NCBI GenBank assembly: GCA_003246335.1
Contig: QKAR01000009.1
Coordinates: 18,368 to 82,367, forward strand
Direction of reading: 5' to 3'
DNA from: Spirochaetales bacterium
GTDB lineage: Bacteria; Spirochaetota; Spirochaetia; Treponematales; Treponemataceae
DNA: 64,000 bases
The position numbers and the translations under genes were made by a program. The notes beneath the pieces are model-generated. The model saw only the letters and a program-made list of their open reading frames with translations, made no database searches and was not told the DNA's origin. The number at the start of each line of letters is the position of its first letter. The first letter of the stretch is position 1. Positions 19,672 through 28,892 of this stretch are shown here, in pieces.

Positions 19672-20655
19672 TTACGGCGTTTCCGCGACATTTACGTCGA
19701 TAACCATGGAAATCGTGTAATCCTTTCCCTTCTCGACCTCGACGGCTCGGGTCACTTCGTAATCCCCAATTTTGAACAGCACCGAATGCTCTCCCGGCGC
19801 TATCGCTATTCCCTCGCGAAGGGTCTCCACGGGCAGTCCGTCGAGCTCGATAACGGCGTTCGCGGGCGCCACGAGCGTGAGCCGGGGCGTCGTGTCCTTC
19901 ATGGCGACGGTAATTTCGGCTACCCGCGCGCGCTCGACGGTAAACACGCGAACTTCGTTCCGGTAATCGTCGGAAACGATCGAAAGGTGATGCTCTCCGG
20001 GCTGGAGTATCGTCAGCGCCTCGGGATTCGCGAGCGCCTGGTCGTCGAGTCGCACGGAAACGGGCTTTTCGCCGGTTTCGGGCCACGAGAATTTCAGGCG
20101 CATGCCGCCCTCCTCGGCGAGGATCGGCTTGACTTTTACGGTAAACTTAACGCTTTCGATGTTGTCCGGAAGGCCTTTCATAACCGGCAAAAGGCGGAAT
20201 ACGAGCGGTCCGCCGGAAGCGTCGTGCACATAGTTCACGACGCTTGCGTAAGGGCCGCTTTTCAGGCCGGAATTCTTTTGAATGGGTATTTGCAGGACGA
20301 AATTGAGCTTTGACGGGAAGGTTTGCAGAATGATTTGGTCGCCTTCGTAGTCGATTGTCTGGGCCGATGGCGTCGGCGCGACCTTGCGATACAGGGCGTA
20401 CCCCATTCCCATGCGGGCGGAAGCGCTCATCGCCGGGCTTTTGATCTCGATTTCGATGCCGCGGATAAAAAGCGGGTTCTTGGGGAGCGTGACGGCGACC
20501 GCGTCGGCAAAGCCGAGCTCAACCGTTTGGGCTTCGGGGGTTTGGGCGCTAATCGAGACGGGAACGAGGGCTCCGACGCGGAATCCGTCAAGGGCAAACA
20601 GCGATCCAAGCGATGACAATAATAACCCCGCCAAAATGGCCCGCGTTTTTTTCAT
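19672..20655 (-). CDS. Hypothetical secreted protein with PEGA-like domain(s)
   Basis: Signal peptide; PEGA-type segments (LTLVAPANAVIELDGLPVETLREGIAIAPGEHSVLFKIGDYEVTRAVEVEKG). Confidence 0.65.
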   Translation of the reverse strand: MKKTRAILAGLLLSSLGSLFALDGFRVGALVPVSISAQTPEAQTVELGFADAVAVTLPKNPLFIRGIEIEIKSPAMSASARMGMGYALYRKVAPTPSAQTIDYEGDQIILQTFPSKLNFVLQIPIQKNSGLKSGPYASVVNYVHDASGGPLVFRLLPVMKGLPDNIESVKFTVKVKPILAEEGGMRLKFSWPETGEKPVSVRLDDQALANPEALTILQPGEHHLSIVSDDYRNEVRVFTVERARVAEITVAMKDTTPRLTLVAPANAVIELDGLPVETLREGIAIAPGEHSVLFKIGDYEVTRAVEVEKGKDYTISMVIDVNVAETP

Positions 20656-21701
20656 TGCCGAACTTTCCCTTTTATGAATCCTTCTGGGTTTTTCGCCACC
20701 CCGTTTTCATGAATCTCGAAATGCAGGTGAGGTCCCGTGGATTGCCCGGTCGATCCGACCGTACCAATAATACTACCGGATTTGACCTTTTGGTGCAACT
20801 CGATTTTTACGGTTTGCAGATGACCATAGAGGCTTTCCTTGTTTCCCTCGTGCGCGATGATAACGTAATTCCCGTATACCGAATCTTCCCCGACGAAAGT
20901 TACCGTCCCGTCTGCGCAGGCGTGGACGGGCGTACCGCGCGGGGCCGCGAGATCGATGCCCTTGTGGAAAATGAGATGGCCCGTGACGGGATTTTTCCGC
21001 ATGCCAAACGTCGAGGTGAGCGCGCCGTCCGGCAGCGGGAATCGGAACGTCGGCGTTAAAAAGAACGAGCGAACCGTGCCCTCGAACCCGGCGTCCGGGA
21101 TGCAGTGAACGGCCCTTTTGTCCGGATCGCGCACGAAAAAAGAGATGATTGTCGGGTCGTCGGGGTCGAACGACGATAGCAGCAAGTTCTCGAAGGTATT
21201 TACCGCCTTGTCGGGGAGGTAGAGCCCGGGAAGGGTGGGGAGTATGACGGTTTTTCCGGTTATCGAGTCTTGCATCGAGGCGAATCGGTTCAAGCTCGCG
21301 ATGGCATCGTAAGGAATCGAGCAACGCGCCGCTATCGTTATGAGCGTGTCGGTTTTTTTCGGCACGTACGAATAGAGGTGCAGGGGGAGGTCGACGCCCG
21401 GTTTCGCCGTCGCCAGCGCTTGGCGCGCCTGTGAAACGTCGTCGCAATATTGCTGGAATACGGGATTGTCGGACGTAAGGGACGGGATTTCAGGATAGAA
21501 CACGCCTTCGGCGACCGCGGGTACGCTCGCGAGGAGCAAAAAGAAAGCTGCCAGAAATCTGGCGGCGATGGAGACGCTTGCGGTTCGGCCCGAAGCGCGG
21601 TCCGGGAATCGGTACGTCGGGCGGCTTTGCCCGGGGCATACAACTGCGCGGCGAAAGCTCAATCCGCGCCGGGAAATCCCCGCGCGGCTCGCGGCGATCA
21701 T
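20652..21701 (-). CDS. M23-family metallopeptidase with LysM-like segment
   Basis: FHKGIDLAAPRGTPVHACADGTVTFVGEDSVYGNYVIIAHEGNKESLYGHLQ...TGPHLHFEIHENG; true start may lie downstream near the hydrophobic signal. Confidence 0.88.
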   Translation of the reverse strand: MIAASRAGISRRGLSFRRAVVCPGQSRPTYRFPDRASGRTASVSIAARFLAAFFLLLASVPAVAEGVFYPEIPSLTSDNPVFQQYCDDVSQARQALATAKPGVDLPLHLYSYVPKKTDTLITIAARCSIPYDAIASLNRFASMQDSITGKTVILPTLPGLYLPDKAVNTFENLLLSSFDPDDPTIISFFVRDPDKRAVHCIPDAGFEGTVRSFFLTPTFRFPLPDGALTSTFGMRKNPVTGHLIFHKGIDLAAPRGTPVHACADGTVTFVGEDSVYGNYVIIAHEGNKESLYGHLQTVKIELHQKVKSGSIIGTVGSTGQSTGPHLHFEIHENGVAKNPEGFIKGKVRQ

Positions 21702-22105
21702 GCCCGCGCGGGCCGGCGACTTGAGCCGAATCCGAAGGCGAGAATCCCGTACGCCGCGATCGTCGCGAGCACGACGGTTCCCGCCAACGCGCGGTGCCAG
21801 GCGAGTACGAGGGCAATCGAGCCGATGGCCCCGGCAAGAAGCACGGCGATGGAGGCGAGCCTAATAAGAAATTTTCGCGGATCGGCGCGAAAGGCCTTTC
21901 TGCCGCGCTTATACGCGAAAAAGGCGACGGCGGCGGCGATCAGCAGACAAATAAGGGCGGTATACAGCGAGGGATCGGCGTTCGCGAGCTTCCACAGCGG
22001 CCATACGACGGCGCTTCCGGCGGCGACGCACACGGCGAGCAACGCCGCGAAAATAATGATTGTTCGCAAAATTTTCGCGTATCCTGACAGAATGAGCTTG
22101 AGCAT
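21698..22105 (-). CDS. Hypothetical integral membrane protein
   Basis: Three to four hydrophobic segments; ATGA overlap with the downstream M23 gene. Confidence 0.6.
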   Translation of the reverse strand: MLKLILSGYAKILRTIIIFAALLAVCVAAGSAVVWPLWKLANADPSLYTALICLLIAAAVAFFAYKRGRKAFRADPRKFLIRLASIAVLLAGAIGSIALVLAWHRALAGTVVLATIAAYGILAFGFGSSRRPARA

Positions 22106-22137
22106 CCGCGCCTCCAGATTCCAGATACTAAAAAAAT

Positions 22138-22163
22138 AACCGTAGCGGGAAACCGCTACGGTT
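22138..22163 (-). terminator. Rho-independent terminator after the ferredoxin gene
   Basis: aaccgtagcgg-gaaa-ccgctacggtt; minus strand continues into a T run. Confidence 0.75.
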
Positions 22164-22186
22164 TACAAGCCGCTCGGCGACGAGAA

Positions 22187-22357
22187 TTACTCCTCGCTGA
22201 TCGCTTCGACGGGGCAGGCGGCGGCGCAGGCACCGCAGCTTGCGCAGGTCGCGGCGTCAATAACGCGCTTTCCGTCTTTCTCGCTGATCGCGCTGACGGG
22301 GCATTCACCCTCGCAGGCGCCGCAGTTAATGCACGCATCGGAAATTTTGTAAGCCAT
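22187..22357 (-). CDS. 2x[4Fe-4S] ferredoxin
   Basis: MAYKISDACINCGACEGECPVSAISEKDGKRVIDAATCASCGACAAACPVEAISEE; AAGGAG RBS before the ATG. Confidence 0.95.
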   Translation of the reverse strand: MAYKISDACINCGACEGECPVSAISEKDGKRVIDAATCASCGACAAACPVEAISEE

Positions 22358-22483
22358 GTTGAGACTCCTTATCCATTTGATACCCATAAAATAGCCGATG
22401 TTCCGATAAAAAACAAGACGAATTCCTCTTTCGCGGTTCCGTTGTTGGCATATCGGCGTTCCGGTGCTACACTCAAACCCAAT

Positions 22484-24238
22484 ATGAACGAAAGTCAGCA
22501 ACTTATAAAGAAGAATCTCGATTATATCAACATTCTGCCGGCCTGGGCCCAAGAACTTTCGGTTAAATACTGCTCAAAAACGGCCAACTTATATTTCGTT
22601 CACGGTAATATCCGCGACTTTTTGCCCCATCAAATGACCGAGGGCGAGTTTCTTTTCGTGAAAATTCAGGATTATATTTCCGAAGTCCTTTTTGGCAATA
22701 AAGATATCATCGTTTTTTACGATAAATCGAGCGGCATCTCGTTTTGCCTTTCCCAAATGGAAAAAGATTACCTCAAAACGATGACGTCCCGTTACCCGAA
22801 CGTGCCGCCGGAGGAATTCCTTTCTCGCGACCCAGTAAAGGCGTTTGACTGGCTCGAGCGCTATTTCGTCTATAACCTGCCCAAAGATTTGCGTATTGTG
22901 CTCATTATCGATTACGCCGAAACCATCATTCCGGCGGACGAAATCGGCCATCTCGACGAGGTCGATCGGTACGCCCTCGTCACGCTCAACCGCTGGTCGC
23001 ACGAGCCGCAGTTCACGAAAGGCGACATTTCCATCCTCATGCTTACCGAAAACCTTACCGACTTAAACCCGCGCCTTTCCGCCTCGCCGGCGACGGTCAA
23101 GGTGGAAATCCCGTTCCCCGACGAGGTCGTGCGCGCCCAGTTTTTGGCCTCGCACGAGTCGCGCGGCGCGCTCCTTCTCGAACGCGGCCTTAACCCCGAG
23201 CGCATGGGCGCGCTCACCTCGGGCCTCAACCTCATTAACCTCAACCAGCTCGCCGCGGAATCCTATCAGGAAGACAAGCCGATCAGCCTCGACTACCTCC
23301 GCCGCCGCAAGCGCGCCATCATCGAGAACGAGGCGGCCGGCCTTCTTGAGTTCATCGAGACCGACCACGACCTTTCTTTCGTCTCGGGCCACGAGTTCGT
23401 CAAAAAAAGATTCCAGAGCGCCGCCAAGGCGATCCGCCAGAACCGTACCGACGTGCTGCCGATGGGCTATCTCATCGCCGGCCCCGTCGGCACGGGAAAA
23501 ACCTTCATGGTTTCGGCTTTCGCGGGGGAAATCGGCGTGCCGATGGTCAAGCTCCGCAATTTCCGCTCAAAATGGCAGGGCGCCACGGAAAGCAATCTCG
23601 AAAAGGTGCTGAACATCCTCAAGGCCATGTCGCCCGTCGCCGTCATGATCGACGAGGCGGACGCCTTCCTCGGCGACCGGGATTCCGCCGGCGACTCGGG
23701 CACATCGGCGCGCGTTTTCGCGCAAATCGCGAACTTTATGGGCAACACCGAATACCGGGGAAAAATCATCTGGTTCCTCATCACCTGCCGGCCCGACCTC
23801 CTCCCGATCGACCTGAAGCGCCAGGGCCGCGCCGAGGAACACCTCGCCCTTTTTTATCCCGATACCATCGAGGAAAAAATCGATCTTTTCCGCACGCTCC
23901 AGCGCAAGCTCGACATTAAGGTCAAGGACTTTCCGCTCGCCGACGCGTTCAAGTCGTTCAAATTCGAGGTTTCCGGCGCCGACATCGAGGCTATCCTCGT
24001 GCGCGCGAAAATGACCGCCACCATGGGCGGCCGCGCCATCGTCACCCGCGAAGACCTTGACGAGACGATCCGCGACTTCATCCCGCCGGCCTATCCCTAC
24101 GAAATCGAGCTGCAGAACCTCGTCGCCGTCCTCGAGTGCACGAGCCGCGAAATGGTCCCCGCGAAATACCAAAAGCTCGAGCGCTCGAAGCTCGCCGCGG
24201 AAATTCGCGAACTCAAGGGTCTGCTCGGCGAACTGTAA
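22484..24238 (+). CDS. AAA-family ATPase with an additional degenerate N-terminal region
   Basis: Walker A GPVGTGKT, Walker B AVMIDEADAF, C-terminal AAA lid; N-terminal 270 aa (VHGNIRDFLPHQM... IVLIIDYAETIIPADE... ILMLTENLTDLNPRL) resembles an AAA core without Walker A. Confidence 0.85.
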   Translation: MNESQQLIKKNLDYINILPAWAQELSVKYCSKTANLYFVHGNIRDFLPHQMTEGEFLFVKIQDYISEVLFGNKDIIVFYDKSSGISFCLSQMEKDYLKTMTSRYPNVPPEEFLSRDPVKAFDWLERYFVYNLPKDLRIVLIIDYAETIIPADEIGHLDEVDRYALVTLNRWSHEPQFTKGDISILMLTENLTDLNPRLSASPATVKVEIPFPDEVVRAQFLASHESRGALLLERGLNPERMGALTSGLNLINLNQLAAESYQEDKPISLDYLRRRKRAIIENEAAGLLEFIETDHDLSFVSGHEFVKKRFQSAAKAIRQNRTDVLPMGYLIAGPVGTGKTFMVSAFAGEIGVPMVKLRNFRSKWQGATESNLEKVLNILKAMSPVAVMIDEADAFLGDRDSAGDSGTSARVFAQIANFMGNTEYRGKIIWFLITCRPDLLPIDLKRQGRAEEHLALFYPDTIEEKIDLFRTLQRKLDIKVKDFPLADAFKSFKFEVSGADIEAILVRAKMTATMGGRAIVTREDLDETIRDFIPPAYPYEIELQNLVAVLECTSREMVPAKYQKLERSKLAAEIRELKGLLGEL

Positions 24239-24305
24239 ATTTTCTTTTAGTTAATTTGGGCGCCCCGTCCGCGTGCGCGGACGGCCGGGCCCTTCGCTTG
24301 TATGG

Positions 24306-24348
24306 GCGGAACGCGGGGAAGTTTTGAAAAAACTTCCCCGCGTTCCGC
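24306..24348. repeat. Perfect 20-bp inverted repeat (hairpin) between convergent genes
   Basis: gcggaacgcggggaagtttt-gaa-aaaacttccccgcgttccgc. Confidence 0.9.
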
Positions 24349-24370
24349 ACGGATACCGCTGCGGTCCCTG

Positions 24371-24403
24371 GCGCGGAAACGCGCGTGTGCGCGGAAACGC
24401 GCG
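24371..24403. repeat. Two direct copies of gcgcggaaacgcgcg separated by tgt
   Basis: Exact 15-mer repeated at 24371-24385 and 24389-24403. Confidence 0.9.
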
Positions 24404-24664
24404 ACTTTTGACTTGAACCGCGCGCGGTGAAACTCCCGCCACGCGGAAAATCGCGCCTCGTTGAAATTCTCTCACGACGCGAAACTCCCTAAAAAGGAAT
24501 ATTTCTCGCGGGCTCGGCGAATTCTCTCGCCGATCGGCCCTAACTCGCGCGACTCGAAAAAATCTCTGTCGGGCGCGGGAAGTCGCGCGCCCGGCATCGG
24601 CCTATCTCTCTGTTTCGGGTTTTCCCGCGGAAACCCCAGCGTCGTTGAAATCGCGCGACCCGCG

Positions 24665-25816
24665 TCAGTCCCGGGTCGCGCCCATGGCGCGGGGCGCGAT
24701 AAAATCGCCCGCCGCGTCGGAGTCTCGGGGCGCGCCGTAGTCGCGCGCCAATGCCTCGACGAGTTTTCCCGCGATGTCGATTCCGCAGCTTTTTTCCAGC
24801 TCCTCGAATCCCGGCGACGCGTTTATTTCGCAAATGGCGAGATCCTCGATGCGCGGAACCGCGCTGTCCGCGATATTCTCGCGCGCGAAAAGAAAATCCA
24901 CCGTACCGTACCAAAGACCTACCGTTCGCGCGATCGCGAGCGCGGCGGCGTCGAATCCCGCGCGCGCGCGCTCGTCCTCGGCCCAGGCGGGAACGCGCGT
25001 CGTCGCGCCCACGCACGCGTTCGAGCGAAACTCGCCGTCTTTCGCGCGCCGCTCGACTACGGCGATAACCGCGCCACCGGCGAAAAACGCGCGCAAGTCC
25101 CGGCCCCGCGACGGAGAGATGAATTCTTGCGCGATCCACGCGGTACGCGCGCGGAAGATTGGTTCGGCCGCGTTTGGAGGTTTAGCCGCGCTTATAGCCG
25201 CGTTATCGGCTTTGTGCCGAACCCTTTCCTCGTCTATCGAATCTTCGCGCCGCGTCTGTGCCCATTGCCTGAATTTTTCTTCCGTTTCGATGAGCGCCAC
25301 CCCTTTGCCGCGGCTACCCGCGCGGGGTTTTATCACGAAGGGGATCGGCAGCGGCAGAGTCGCGTCGTTCGTGCCTGGGGGTATTTCGGGAATCTCGACG
25401 GTTTTTGGCGTCTGCCAGCCAGCGCGCGAGAGCGTCGCGGCGCAGGCGAGTTTATCTTGCGCCAAAAGCGCGGCGTTTCGCGGATTGAGGCACGGACGTC
25501 CCGTCCGTTCGAGGGGCAGTCGCACGGTGTCGGCAACCTCACCCCGAAGCAGAAAAACGGTCCTTTCGCCGTCCCGTCGGTACTCATCGCCCGAAAGATA
25601 GGTTTCGACGTCGCGCGGAAATAAAAAACGGGGCTCAAGGCCCCGTTCCGCGCACGCGCGCGCGATGCGATTAGCTGGATAAAATTGATTAAGCCACCCG
25701 TAGTCCGCGGTCTTGAGGCCGTACACGACCGCAAGCCGAAGAGTCGATGCATGCGCGGGCCGCGCGTTTTTGACCGTCAGTCCTGCGTCTTCGGCCACGT
25801 CAGCGTTTGCGCGCAA
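24665..25816 (-). CDS. RimK-like ATP-grasp ligase
   Basis: PFVIKPRAGSRGKGVALIETEEKF; WIAQEFISPSRGRDLRAFFAGGAVIAVVERRA; ICEINASPGFEELEKSCGIDIAGKLV. Confidence 0.85.
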   Translation of the reverse strand: MRANADVAEDAGLTVKNARPAHASTLRLAVVYGLKTADYGWLNQFYPANRIARACAERGLEPRFLFPRDVETYLSGDEYRRDGERTVFLLRGEVADTVRLPLERTGRPCLNPRNAALLAQDKLACAATLSRAGWQTPKTVEIPEIPPGTNDATLPLPIPFVIKPRAGSRGKGVALIETEEKFRQWAQTRREDSIDEERVRHKADNAAISAAKPPNAAEPIFRARTAWIAQEFISPSRGRDLRAFFAGGAVIAVVERRAKDGEFRSNACVGATTRVPAWAEDERARAGFDAAALAIARTVGLWYGTVDFLFARENIADSAVPRIEDLAICEINASPGFEELEKSCGIDIAGKLVEALARDYGAPRDSDAAGDFIAPRAMGATRD

Positions 25817-26337
25817 AGCTGGGAAATCGCCGCCGCGGCTTTTTTGGCGTCGGCCTGCGGGATTCCCGCCTCCTGGCTCAGCGTTTTCGAGAAAAACAGG
25901 TTCATGGAGTCGAACACGTCCGGGAGGGAATAAAAGAGAAACGCGAAGTTAATGCCTTCGGGCTTGAAAACGGTGAAGGCGGAAATCGCGTCCTGGGGCT
26001 TTTTATTAAAAATGATGCGCGTCTGGTTCTTCGCGGTGATGATGTTCGCCTCGTTGAATCGGAGCGGTATCTGGAAGTTTTCGGGCCGGCAATAGGGCTC
26101 GACCGTCTTTTGGGTATAGTTCGAAGGCTCGACGAGCACGTATAATTTTTTTCCGTTCGTCTGGAAGGTAACGCTGTTGCCCGACGCGTAAAAGTCCTTA
26201 ACCGCGGAATACGAAATGATCTCGTAGATGCTGTACGCGGAATTTTGCTTAAAGAACGACGAAACGATGTATCCTTCGTCCATCGGAAGCTTGTTCTGCT
26301 GATAAGCCTCGAAAAAATCCATAGCCTTCAGTGCCAT
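25777..26337 (-). CDS. Hypothetical protein
   Basis: MALKAMDFFEAYQQNKLPMDEGYIVSSFFKQ...; GGAGGT upstream of the ATG; 3' end overlaps the ATP-grasp ORF. Confidence 0.65.
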   Translation of the reverse strand: MALKAMDFFEAYQQNKLPMDEGYIVSSFFKQNSAYSIYEIISYSAVKDFYASGNSVTFQTNGKKLYVLVEPSNYTQKTVEPYCRPENFQIPLRFNEANIITAKNQTRIIFNKKPQDAISAFTVFKPEGINFAFLFYSLPDVFDSMNLFFSKTLSQEAGIPQADAKKAAAAISQLCAQTLTWPKTQD

Positions 26338-26455
26338 TGCCATACCTCCATGTGATTTATCATGCACTAGTATAGGTGATAATGAGTCGGCGCGCAACCG
26401 TCAGCTTGCCCCCCGTCCGCTCGACAGGAGCTGGAACGTCGTTTATTATGGGCCC

Positions 26456-26956
26456 ATGAACGGAACGTTTTATCTGGAAACGCCCATCGGGCCGTTGGGC
26501 GTGCGCGGTAACGGCCGCGCGATTACGGAAGTCTTTTTCGCCGAAGACGAAAGCGCGCGGGACGCGCGGCTGGAGGAAACTTTGTCGCCGGGCGACGCCA
26601 ACGGCGCCGACCTCGTCATCGATCGGGCGCTCGCGGAGCTTTCCGCGTACTTCCGGGGCGAGCCGATCTCCTTTTCCGTTCCGCTGGAGCCCGCCGGCAC
26701 CGACTTCGAGCGAGCTGTTTGGCTCTTGATGGTCGCCATACCGCGCGGCTCGACGCGGACGTACGGAGAGCTTGCCGTCGCGCTCGGTAAGCCGCGAGCC
26801 GCGCGCGCGGTCGGCGGGGCGGCGCATCGCAATCCCATCGGCATCATCATTCCCTGTCACCGCGTCGTCGGCGCCTCCGGTTCGCTCGTCGGCTACGCCG
26901 GCGGCCTCGATAAGAAAAGTTTTTTGCTCAATTTGGAAGGCTCGCGCCTCCTATGA
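26456..26956 (+). CDS. ogt: Methylated-DNA-[protein]-cysteine S-methyltransferase
   Basis: FERAVWLLMVAIPRGSTRTYGELA...HRNPIGIIIPCHRVVGASGSLVGYAGGLDKKSFLLNLE. Confidence 0.93.
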   Translation: MNGTFYLETPIGPLGVRGNGRAITEVFFAEDESARDARLEETLSPGDANGADLVIDRALAELSAYFRGEPISFSVPLEPAGTDFERAVWLLMVAIPRGSTRTYGELAVALGKPRAARAVGGAAHRNPIGIIIPCHRVVGASGSLVGYAGGLDKKSFLLNLEGSRLL

Positions 26957-27621
26957 CGGCGCCGGTTTTTTTTCGCTATGGCGCGCGGGAGACGGAATAC
27001 CTTTCGGCGCGCGATCCCGTTCTTGGGCGCGCGATCGCGGAAATCGGGCCCCTGCGCCGGGAAATCAATCCCGACGCGTTCTCGTCGCTCGTGAACGCGA
27101 TCGTCGGTCAGCAAATTTCCACGAAAGCGCAAATAACGGTATGGAATCGCGTCGTCGCGTTCGTGGGCCGCGTGACGCCAGGGTCGATCGCCGCGCTTTC
27201 CGAGGGTTCGCTCGCGAGTCTTGGCATGAGCGGGAGGAAGGCCCGGTATATTCGCTCGCTCGCCGATAAAGCGCTCTCGGGAGATTTCGATCCGGCGGCG
27301 CTCTGCTCACTCGGCGACGAGGACGCGATCTCCGAGCTCGTCTCGCTTGACGGCGTCGGCCCCTGGACGGCGGAGATGCTTCTTATTTTCTCGTTGGGGC
27401 GGCCAAACGTTTTCAGTTTCGGCGACGCGGGAATTCGCTCGGGCCTAAAAAAACTGCATGGCCTGGACGATTTGGACGCGGCCGCTTTCGCGCGGTTCCG
27501 GGAACTCTACAGCCCCCATTGCACGGTCGCGAGCTTTTACCTTTGGGAAATCGCCGGGATGCGCAAGGTGAACACGGTCCGTTCCCCTGGGTCCGAGGCG
27601 GCGGAAACCGTCCAGCCGTGA
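26953..27621 (+). CDS. DNA-3-methyladenine glycosylase II (AlkA/HhH-GPD family)
   Basis: FSSLVNAIVGQQISTKAQITVWNRV; LDGVGPWTAEMLLIFSLGRPNVFSFGDAGIRSGL; ATGA overlap with ogt. Confidence 0.9.
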   Translation: MTAPVFFRYGARETEYLSARDPVLGRAIAEIGPLRREINPDAFSSLVNAIVGQQISTKAQITVWNRVVAFVGRVTPGSIAALSEGSLASLGMSGRKARYIRSLADKALSGDFDPAALCSLGDEDAISELVSLDGVGPWTAEMLLIFSLGRPNVFSFGDAGIRSGLKKLHGLDDLDAAAFARFRELYSPHCTVASFYLWEIAGMRKVNTVRSPGSEAAETVQP

Positions 27622-28892
27622 GAATCCGCGACGCTCTTGACGATCGATAAGCCCATGCCCATACCTTCCTCCCTGCGAGAATTCGTTCCCCGGTAAAAAA
27701 GGTCAAATATGTGCGGTAGATCGTCGCTCTTGATGCCGACGCCGTCGTCGGAAATGGCGATGACGGCGTCTCCTCCCTCAACGGTCGCGTCGATTTTGAT
27801 TAAGCCGCCCTCGCCCGTGTAGCGAATCGCGTTCGTCGTGATGTTCTCGAGCGCCCGGACGAAGAGTCGCTCGTCGAGCGGCACCACGAAGGAGTCGGGC
27901 AAGTCGATACGATACTCAACCGACCTTCTCAGCAGTTCCGCGTCGCTCGATATGCGCACGCAGAAATTCCGCAAAAGCGGGGCGAGCGCGTGGTTCTGGA
28001 GGTTCTGGCGCCACTCGCCGGTATTAAGCTTTACGAAGCCGATGAGGTCGTTGATCATGTCCTCGAGCTGGTCGACCTTTCCGCCGACGATTTCGAGCGA
28101 TTTCGCTATCGTCTGTGGGTCGTCGGCGATGCCGTCGGATATCGCCTCAGTGTATCCCTTGATGAGGGCGAGCGGGGTTTTTAAGTCGTGGCTGATTCCC
28201 ATAATGAAGCGCGACCGCCGCGCCTGCTCGTCCTTGAGCGCGAGCCTCATGCGGTTGAGCGAGTCGGTGAGCGACGTGATCTCGTTGCTGCCTTTCGCCT
28301 CTACCACGACGTCGAGGTCTCCCGCCGCGATTCGTCGGGTATTTTCCTCAAGCATGGTAACCGACTTCGTGATCGATCTCGTGATATACGAGCTCATGGC
28401 GGCGGAAAAGACGAGGAGCACGAGAAAGATCGTGATGACCCAGCGGATCATCACGAGAATCGGGTCGGGCGGCCGGTGCTTCGCGCGCAGCACGCGGGTG
28501 ATGACGATATAGTTCACGGTTCCCGAGGTTTCCGGGCTGTCGACCATGTAGAGGTATCGGTGGCTCGAATTCTCTATGAAGCCCATGATGTCGTCGTTCG
28601 AGAGCATCGTAGCCGGGCGGTAGTCCTGAATCGTGGAATACACCACGCGGTTCGCGGCGCCGATGACGAGATATTCGACGTTCTTCGATTTTCGGTTGAT
28701 GAACCGGGATAGGCGCGACCAATCGGCGGCGCTCACCTCGGTGCCGGACATTTCGCTGACCTCGCGATACCCGGGCAGCAGGGCGCGCTCGGGTTCGCGG
28801 TAAAATTCCAGCATCACGAGCGCGCCGATGACGAGGATCGGGACGAGAATAATGCCGATTGTGTGGAGCGCGAATTGCGTTCGAATTTTCAT
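27537..28892 (-). CDS. HAMP-domain sensor histidine kinase
   Basis: HAMP (SITKSVTMLEENTRRIAAGDLDVVVEAKGSNEITSLTDSLNRMR), H-box FIMGISHDLKTPLALIKGYTEAISDG, G boxes VAISDDGVGIKSDDLPHIFDLFYRGTNSRREEGMGMGLSIVKSV. Confidence 0.95.
   Translation of the reverse strand: MKIRTQFALHTIGIILVPILVIGALVMLEFYREPERALLPGYREVSEMSGTEVSAADWSRLSRFINRKSKNVEYLVIGAANRVVYSTIQDYRPATMLSNDDIMGFIENSSHRYLYMVDSPETSGTVNYIVITRVLRAKHRPPDPILVMIRWVITIFLVLLVFSAAMSSYITRSITKSVTMLEENTRRIAAGDLDVVVEAKGSNEITSLTDSLNRMRLALKDEQARRSRFIMGISHDLKTPLALIKGYTEAISDGIADDPQTIAKSLEIVGGKVDQLEDMINDLIGFVKLNTGEWRQNLQNHALAPLLRNFCVRISSDAELLRRSVEYRIDLPDSFVVPLDERLFVRALENITTNAIRYTGEGGLIKIDATVEGGDAVIAISDDGVGIKSDDLPHIFDLFYRGTNSRREEGMGMGLSIVKSVADSHGWTVSAASDPGERTVFTLRIPAISQR

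Noticed and set aside
24306-24348. Calling the 20-bp hairpin a standard Rho-independent terminator
   Set aside because: No U-tract on either side; kept as an unexplained inverted repeat
24461-25624. 387-aa plus-strand ORF over the hairpin-rich gap and the ATP-grasp gene
   Set aside because: Arg/Ala-rich, antisense to a clear ATP-grasp protein; the unassigned part is more likely non-coding
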